Of a DNA stretch of 64,000 nt, positions 60,632-64,000 are shown in pieces. The position numbers and the translations under genes were made by a program. Within the stretch, counting starts at the first letter, position 1. Each line of letters starts with the position of its first letter. The DNA is taken from assembly GCF_000711735.1 (NCBI RefSeq), contig NZ_JONL01000007.1:186001-250000 (forward strand), read 5' to 3'. Source of the stretch: Maridesulfovibrio frigidus DSM 17176 (GTDB lineage Bacteria > Desulfobacterota > Desulfovibrionia > Desulfovibrionales > Desulfovibrionaceae). Under the pieces are notes generated by a model that made no database searches, was not told where the DNA came from, and was given only the letters and a program-made list of their open reading frames with translations.

Positions 60632-62974
60632 CTAAAGCATATTAACCGGATCAAGATCAAGCGTTATTCTAACATTTTTCTTATCAGGACTAAGTCTCAT
60701 TGCTTCAGCATACAAATCACGCGTTTTTGTCCAGTCATCGGATTTGATAAGGCAGTTAAATCTTTTACGCCCTTTGAGCAAAGCCATCGGAGCCGGCACG
60801 GGTCCCATCGCCATTAGTCCTGCCTTCGTAGCACTCTCACGAATTTTATCAAAAAATTTGGGAAACAGATCCCCCCCACCCCAGTTAAGTGGATGGCTTA
60901 TTCTAATGAGTGCAAGTTTAGTGAATGGCGGATAGCGGAATTTGCGTCTCTTATCAATTTCGCGTTCAAAAAAAGTATTGTAATCAGCTGACGAAACGGA
61001 ACTCCAAATTGGATTTTCAGGATTTCTGGTTTGAATGATAACTTCACCGGGTTTCTCCCCCCTGCCAGCCCTACCTGAAACCTGCACCAGTAGCTGAAAC
61101 GTACGTTCAGCAGAACGATAATCGGGAAGATTTAGTCCCAAGTCACCCTCTGAAACAACAACAAGAGTTACCCCGGGAAAGTTGTGCCCTTTAGATAACA
61201 TCTGTGTACCAACAAGAACCTGAGCTTCACCTTTGGCAAAATTTTTCAAAATCTCTTCGAGCCGCTCCTGTCTGCGAGTACTGTCTCGATCCATGCGCAA
61301 AATTTTTGTTTCAGGTGGCAACGCTTTGGCAACCTGTTCTTCAAGTCGCTCGGTTCCTCCGCCAAGAGGCAGAAGATTATTTCCACCGCACATTGTGCAT
61401 GGCAAAGGAAAATGATGAGCATTACCGCAATAATGGCAAATTAACCGCTCACGCCCCTTGTGGTAGGTCATGCTGACATTACAATGCGGGCATTTAATCG
61501 GCTCTTCACAGTCGATGCAATAAATAAGAGGTGAGAATCCACGACGATTAAGCATGATTACAGCTTGCTCACCGCGCGCAATAACTTCTTTTAATCGGTC
61601 TTCTGTTTCAGGCGCAAAAGGCTGCTCAGGGTTCTTAATAGTGCTGGTATCAACTATCCGCACTTTCGGAAGCATGGATTTACCAACTCTTTTTTCCATT
61701 GAAATGAGATTAAAAGCGCCCTGCTGCGCGGCATAAAATGTCTTTAAATCAGGCGTAGCCGAACCTAATACGAGTAAGCTTTTAGTTTTTTGAGCGAGAA
61801 AATAAGCGACTTCTTTAGCCTGATACGGAAGGCGTTCTTCCTGCTTATATGACTCATCATGTTCTTCATCAATAATAAACAGACCGGGATTTTGAACAGG
61901 CAAAAACAACGCAGAACGGGTCCCGATAATCAGCGTAGGCTTCTTGGCGGTTGCTACAGCACGGAAAATAGCTTCTTTGCGAACGGGAGTTTGATAGCCG
62001 TGATAAAGATATTTATCTGTATCTGGAAAAAGAGGACAAATACTATTCCAGAGAGAGTACGCAAGCGCAATTTCAGGCACTAAAACGACAGCAGAACGTC
62101 CCTGATCAAGACACTTACGTGCAGCAGTCATATAGACAAGCGTTTTTCCGCTTCCAGTTATACCATGCAAAAGCTTAACTTCACTTTTGTCACTATCAAG
62201 AGCTTCTTCCAACTCCTCAATAGCAGCCTGCTGCTGCTCAGTAGGAATGAAATCCCATTCATCTGATGATATCTGACACTTTTCTGCAGGATTGCGCTCT
62301 TCTGCTGGTGGCGGGCCAACTTTTAAGAGTAAGTCAGATTGCAGCTTGTTAATAACCCCAGTGGTCCAATCTCCCATAATCATTTTAAGGAAACCTTTCT
62401 CACGCGGGCCATTCTCATAAATATATTCCAAAACTTGCAACTGGCGGGCCGCATTGGGCCGAACGGGCCACGGAGGATCAGTAGTAAGGCTGACGTATTC
62501 TTCTTTTTCTATGGACGCAGGCAAGCTGACGTTCATTCTGTCATCATTATAGATGGAGACAAGATTCAGACGAGATTCAAAGGACATACGTGCGAGGTCA
62601 GCACCTTTTATTTTTGTCGGAAAATTTCTATCAGCGATCTTGAAAGTCAGCTTAGCGCTGCGGAATCTTTTTGGAACAACGTTTTCCAAAACTTTGCCGA
62701 GCGGTTGCAACTGCCGCGTTGCAATATTCCGGTACAGCTGAAAATGAGTTGAATTCAGTAACGGATGCTTTTCCAGAGGCCATACGATGGATTTAAGCTC
62801 AATATTTTCTGGAGCAACAGTCTGAATCTCAATTAAAAAAGCAACTCTGAAAGATTTCCCCAATGGAACAAGAACCCGCTGACCTTCCGATAATTGTGGA
62901 AGGTCAGCGGGCGCTGAATAAGTATAAATGGAGTATGGAGGACTGGCGAGGCAGGCCTGCCAGAGTGTAGTCAT
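60632..62974 (-). CDS. priA: Primosomal protein N' (PriA helicase)
   Basis: 780 residues. 3'-5' helicase that restarts stalled forks by loading the replicative helicase. N-terminal DNA-3'-end-binding domain (TYSAPADLPQLSEGQRVLVPLGKSFRVAFLIE), then helicase motifs: Walker A GITGSGKT (about 271-278), DEEHDESYKQEERLPYQAKEVA, GSATPDLKT and VGTQMLSKGHNFPGV. A zinc-binding cysteine cluster follows (CIDCEEPIKCPHCNVSMTYH, CHYCGNAHHFPLPCTMCGG). The ATG at 62974 follows AGGGA. Complete. Convergent with the STAS gene. Confidence 0.96.
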   Translation of the reverse strand: MTTLWQACLASPPYSIYTYSAPADLPQLSEGQRVLVPLGKSFRVAFLIEIQTVAPENIELKSIVWPLEKHPLLNSTHFQLYRNIATRQLQPLGKVLENVVPKRFRSAKLTFKIADRNFPTKIKGADLARMSFESRLNLVSIYNDDRMNVSLPASIEKEEYVSLTTDPPWPVRPNAARQLQVLEYIYENGPREKGFLKMIMGDWTTGVINKLQSDLLLKVGPPPAEERNPAEKCQISSDEWDFIPTEQQQAAIEELEEALDSDKSEVKLLHGITGSGKTLVYMTAARKCLDQGRSAVVLVPEIALAYSLWNSICPLFPDTDKYLYHGYQTPVRKEAIFRAVATAKKPTLIIGTRSALFLPVQNPGLFIIDEEHDESYKQEERLPYQAKEVAYFLAQKTKSLLVLGSATPDLKTFYAAQQGAFNLISMEKRVGKSMLPKVRIVDTSTIKNPEQPFAPETEDRLKEVIARGEQAVIMLNRRGFSPLIYCIDCEEPIKCPHCNVSMTYHKGRERLICHYCGNAHHFPLPCTMCGGNNLLPLGGGTERLEEQVAKALPPETKILRMDRDSTRRQERLEEILKNFAKGEAQVLVGTQMLSKGHNFPGVTLVVVSEGDLGLNLPDYRSAERTFQLLVQVSGRAGRGEKPGEVIIQTRNPENPIWSSVSSADYNTFFEREIDKRRKFRYPPFTKLALIRISHPLNWGGGDLFPKFFDKIRESATKAGLMAMGPVPAPMALLKGRKRFNCLIKSDDWTKTRDLYAEAMRLSPDKKNVRITLDLDPVNML

Positions 62975-62985
62975 CTTAGTCCCTG

Positions 62986-63744
62986 CTAGAGTTTAATGCG
63001 GAGACATTTTTTAAGCAGTTCTAAAGCAAAACTACTGGGGATGCCGCATGATGGCTCTTTTTTTAGAGCTGAAGCGGAGAAAACAACTGGGTCAATTTTT
63101 TGCCTGACTCCAAGCCATTCAATTTTAAATTCAACAGAATCATCTCCCACTATAATCACACCTGTATGTGGAAGCATAAATCCCGCGAACTTTGTGTAAG
63201 TACCAAAGGAAATGGACCTTCCAGCCCCAAGTGTAATTTTAAGAGGAGCAAAATTTTCATTATCAAGCCTAATTTGAGGTGAGGAATCATCAGTAGATTC
63301 TGCACCAAAAACAAAGGCAGGGAAGCCGTCATTGAATCCGTAACTTCTTGTAGAGTTTGTCATACCAAGACTTTTCCAGTCACTGGTAGCATCATCAGAA
63401 ACCCAAAACTGCAACATGGAAACGGGAAGATCCGCATTCATCGGACATTCAGCAGAAGTTTCGAAATACTGCCCGATGGATTTTGCTGTAACAGTTCCAT
63501 TACCGGAGTTGCTTACAAAGGTCTGCTGCCAGTGGTCATCTCCACGCTTTATTCTAAGCGATGTACCCGGCTCAGAAGGGAAAGTAATGAGAGCCTCATA
63601 CGAAGTTAACGCACCATATTTTTGATACATTGTATCATCTATGGCTTCATCTGACGGAAAAAAGGCCCTTGCTGATCTGCACCAAAACAGACTAGCAACA
63701 AGGACCATTATGAACAAAAATGCTGGTATTTTTTTTACGAACAA
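62986..63744 (-). CDS. Exported hypothetical protein
   Basis: 252 residues. The start is TTG: GGGAG lies eight bases upstream and only this start gives a full signal peptide (VKKIPAFLFIMVLVASLFWCRSARA); the next ATG would remove its positively charged end. The mature part is beta-rich (YEALITFPSEPGTSLRIKRGDDHWQQTF), with no family recognised. It overlaps the end of galU by ten bases and lies 11 bases upstream of priA, so a galU-hyp-priA operon is likely. Periplasmic, function unknown. Confidence 0.75.
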   Translation of the reverse strand: MFVKKIPAFLFIMVLVASLFWCRSARAFFPSDEAIDDTMYQKYGALTSYEALITFPSEPGTSLRIKRGDDHWQQTFVSNSGNGTVTAKSIGQYFETSAECPMNADLPVSMLQFWVSDDATSDWKSLGMTNSTRSYGFNDGFPAFVFGAESTDDSSPQIRLDNENFAPLKITLGAGRSISFGTYTKFAGFMLPHTGVIIVGDDSVEFKIEWLGVRQKIDPVVFSASALKKEPSCGIPSSFALELLKKCLRIKL

Positions 63745-64000
63745 GACAAAAGCTCCCGCAAACTCTTTACTAAACCATCACGTAATTCTTCATCCTGAAG
63801 AGCGAAATAAATATTTGCAGTAAGATACTCAACCCAGTCGCCCGCGTCAAATCTTTGCCCGCGCAATTTAACCGCAAGGAGTTTGTTGTCCTGAGCAAGG
63901 CACTGCAAAGCATCAGTGAGCTGAATTTCTCCGCCAACACCTGGCTCTAGATTCTCGAGATGATCAAATATTTCAGGCAAAAGAACGTAACGCCCAACAA
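63735..64000 (-). CDS. galU: UTP--glucose-1-phosphate uridylyltransferase, C-terminal part (5' end beyond window)
   Basis: Partial. The last 87 codons are visible, open to the window edge. VGRYVLLPEIFDHLENLEPGVGGEIQLTDALQCLAQD and RFDAGDWVEYLTANIYFAL are the conserved C-terminal GalU blocks (GEIQLTDAL, G..DCGDK-like with Asp-Ala-Gly-Asp). It makes UDP-glucose for envelope polysaccharides, feeding galE encoded at 36.5 kb. The final codons overlap the TTG of the next gene. Confidence 0.9.
   Translation of the reverse strand, partial: VGRYVLLPEIFDHLENLEPGVGGEIQLTDALQCLAQDNKLLAVKLRGQRFDAGDWVEYLTANIYFALQDEELRDGLVKSLRELLSCS

Noticed and set aside
1-64000. tRNA, rRNA, CRISPR, prophage or insertion-sequence features
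   Set aside because: Scanned by eye; no cloverleaf with conserved TTCGA loop, no regularly spaced repeats, no transposase or integrase motif.

Overview
The window is about 64 kb of a chromosome with roughly 42% GC. The gene families suggest a marine sulfate-reducing member of the Desulfovibrionaceae (Maridesulfovibrio/Desulfovibrio type). The main pointers are a large outer-membrane porin of the kind typical of that family, a fused SucCD-like acyl-CoA synthetase, a very long PEP-synthase variant, a SufC-SufB-only iron-sulfur operon, and a short betaine-from-choline operon for osmoprotection. This placement is inferred from gene content; no rRNA gene lies in the window. I found no convincing tRNA, CRISPR array, insertion sequence or prophage. 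The region is mostly core genome with lineage-specific genes mixed in.

Layout. 1-6.0 kb: the 3' end of a CusA-like Cu(I)/Ag(I) RND pump, an EF-hand/methyltransferase fusion, a small unknown protein and an amino-acid-type periplasmic binding protein. 6.3-11.5 kb: a FadR/GntR regulator with two TGGTACGACCA-type operators, then choline dehydrogenase, betaine aldehyde dehydrogenase (behind an internal terminator) and a choline/betaine binding protein. 11.6-17.8 kb: a 7TM diguanylate cyclase, a 750-bp non-coding stretch with a near-consensus promoter and an unknown acidic-tailed protein, an NhaC antiporter and PurT. 18-23 kb: UbiX-like protein, metallo-hydrolase, UvrC and porin. 23-33 kb: a dense plus-strand housekeeping block (hisD, purC, fabI, rpsF-rpsR-rplI-dnaB, PaaK-like ligase, DUF456 protein, thrC, tlyA). 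33-41.6 kb: FadL-type porin, DUF4139 protein, galE, larC-larB, a methyltransferase, a DsbA-like lipoprotein and a TIGR04073-type lipoprotein. 41.7-49.7 kb, minus strand: the giant PEP synthase, BirA, two paralogous cyclic-nucleotide-binding proteins and a TVP38 membrane protein. 49.8-64 kb: CCA-adding enzyme, an unknown exported/cysteine-containing gene pair, SucCD fusion, glycosyltransferase, YdjM-like protein, sufCB, Smr protein, a GT26-like/STAS fusion, PriA, an unknown exported protein and the end of galU.

Most interesting: (1) two tandem paralogues at 46.6-49.0 kb joining an N-terminal cyclic-nucleotide-binding domain to a C-terminal region that reads like the torque domain of the flagellar switch protein FliG; (2) a degenerate WecG/TagA-like glycosyltransferase fold fused to a STAS domain at 59.5 kb; (3) FadR-type operators placed on the promoter and start codon of a choline-to-betaine operon; (4) an EF-hand pair fused to a methyltransferase; (5) a dnaB gene with no ordinary start codon ahead of its conserved N-terminus.
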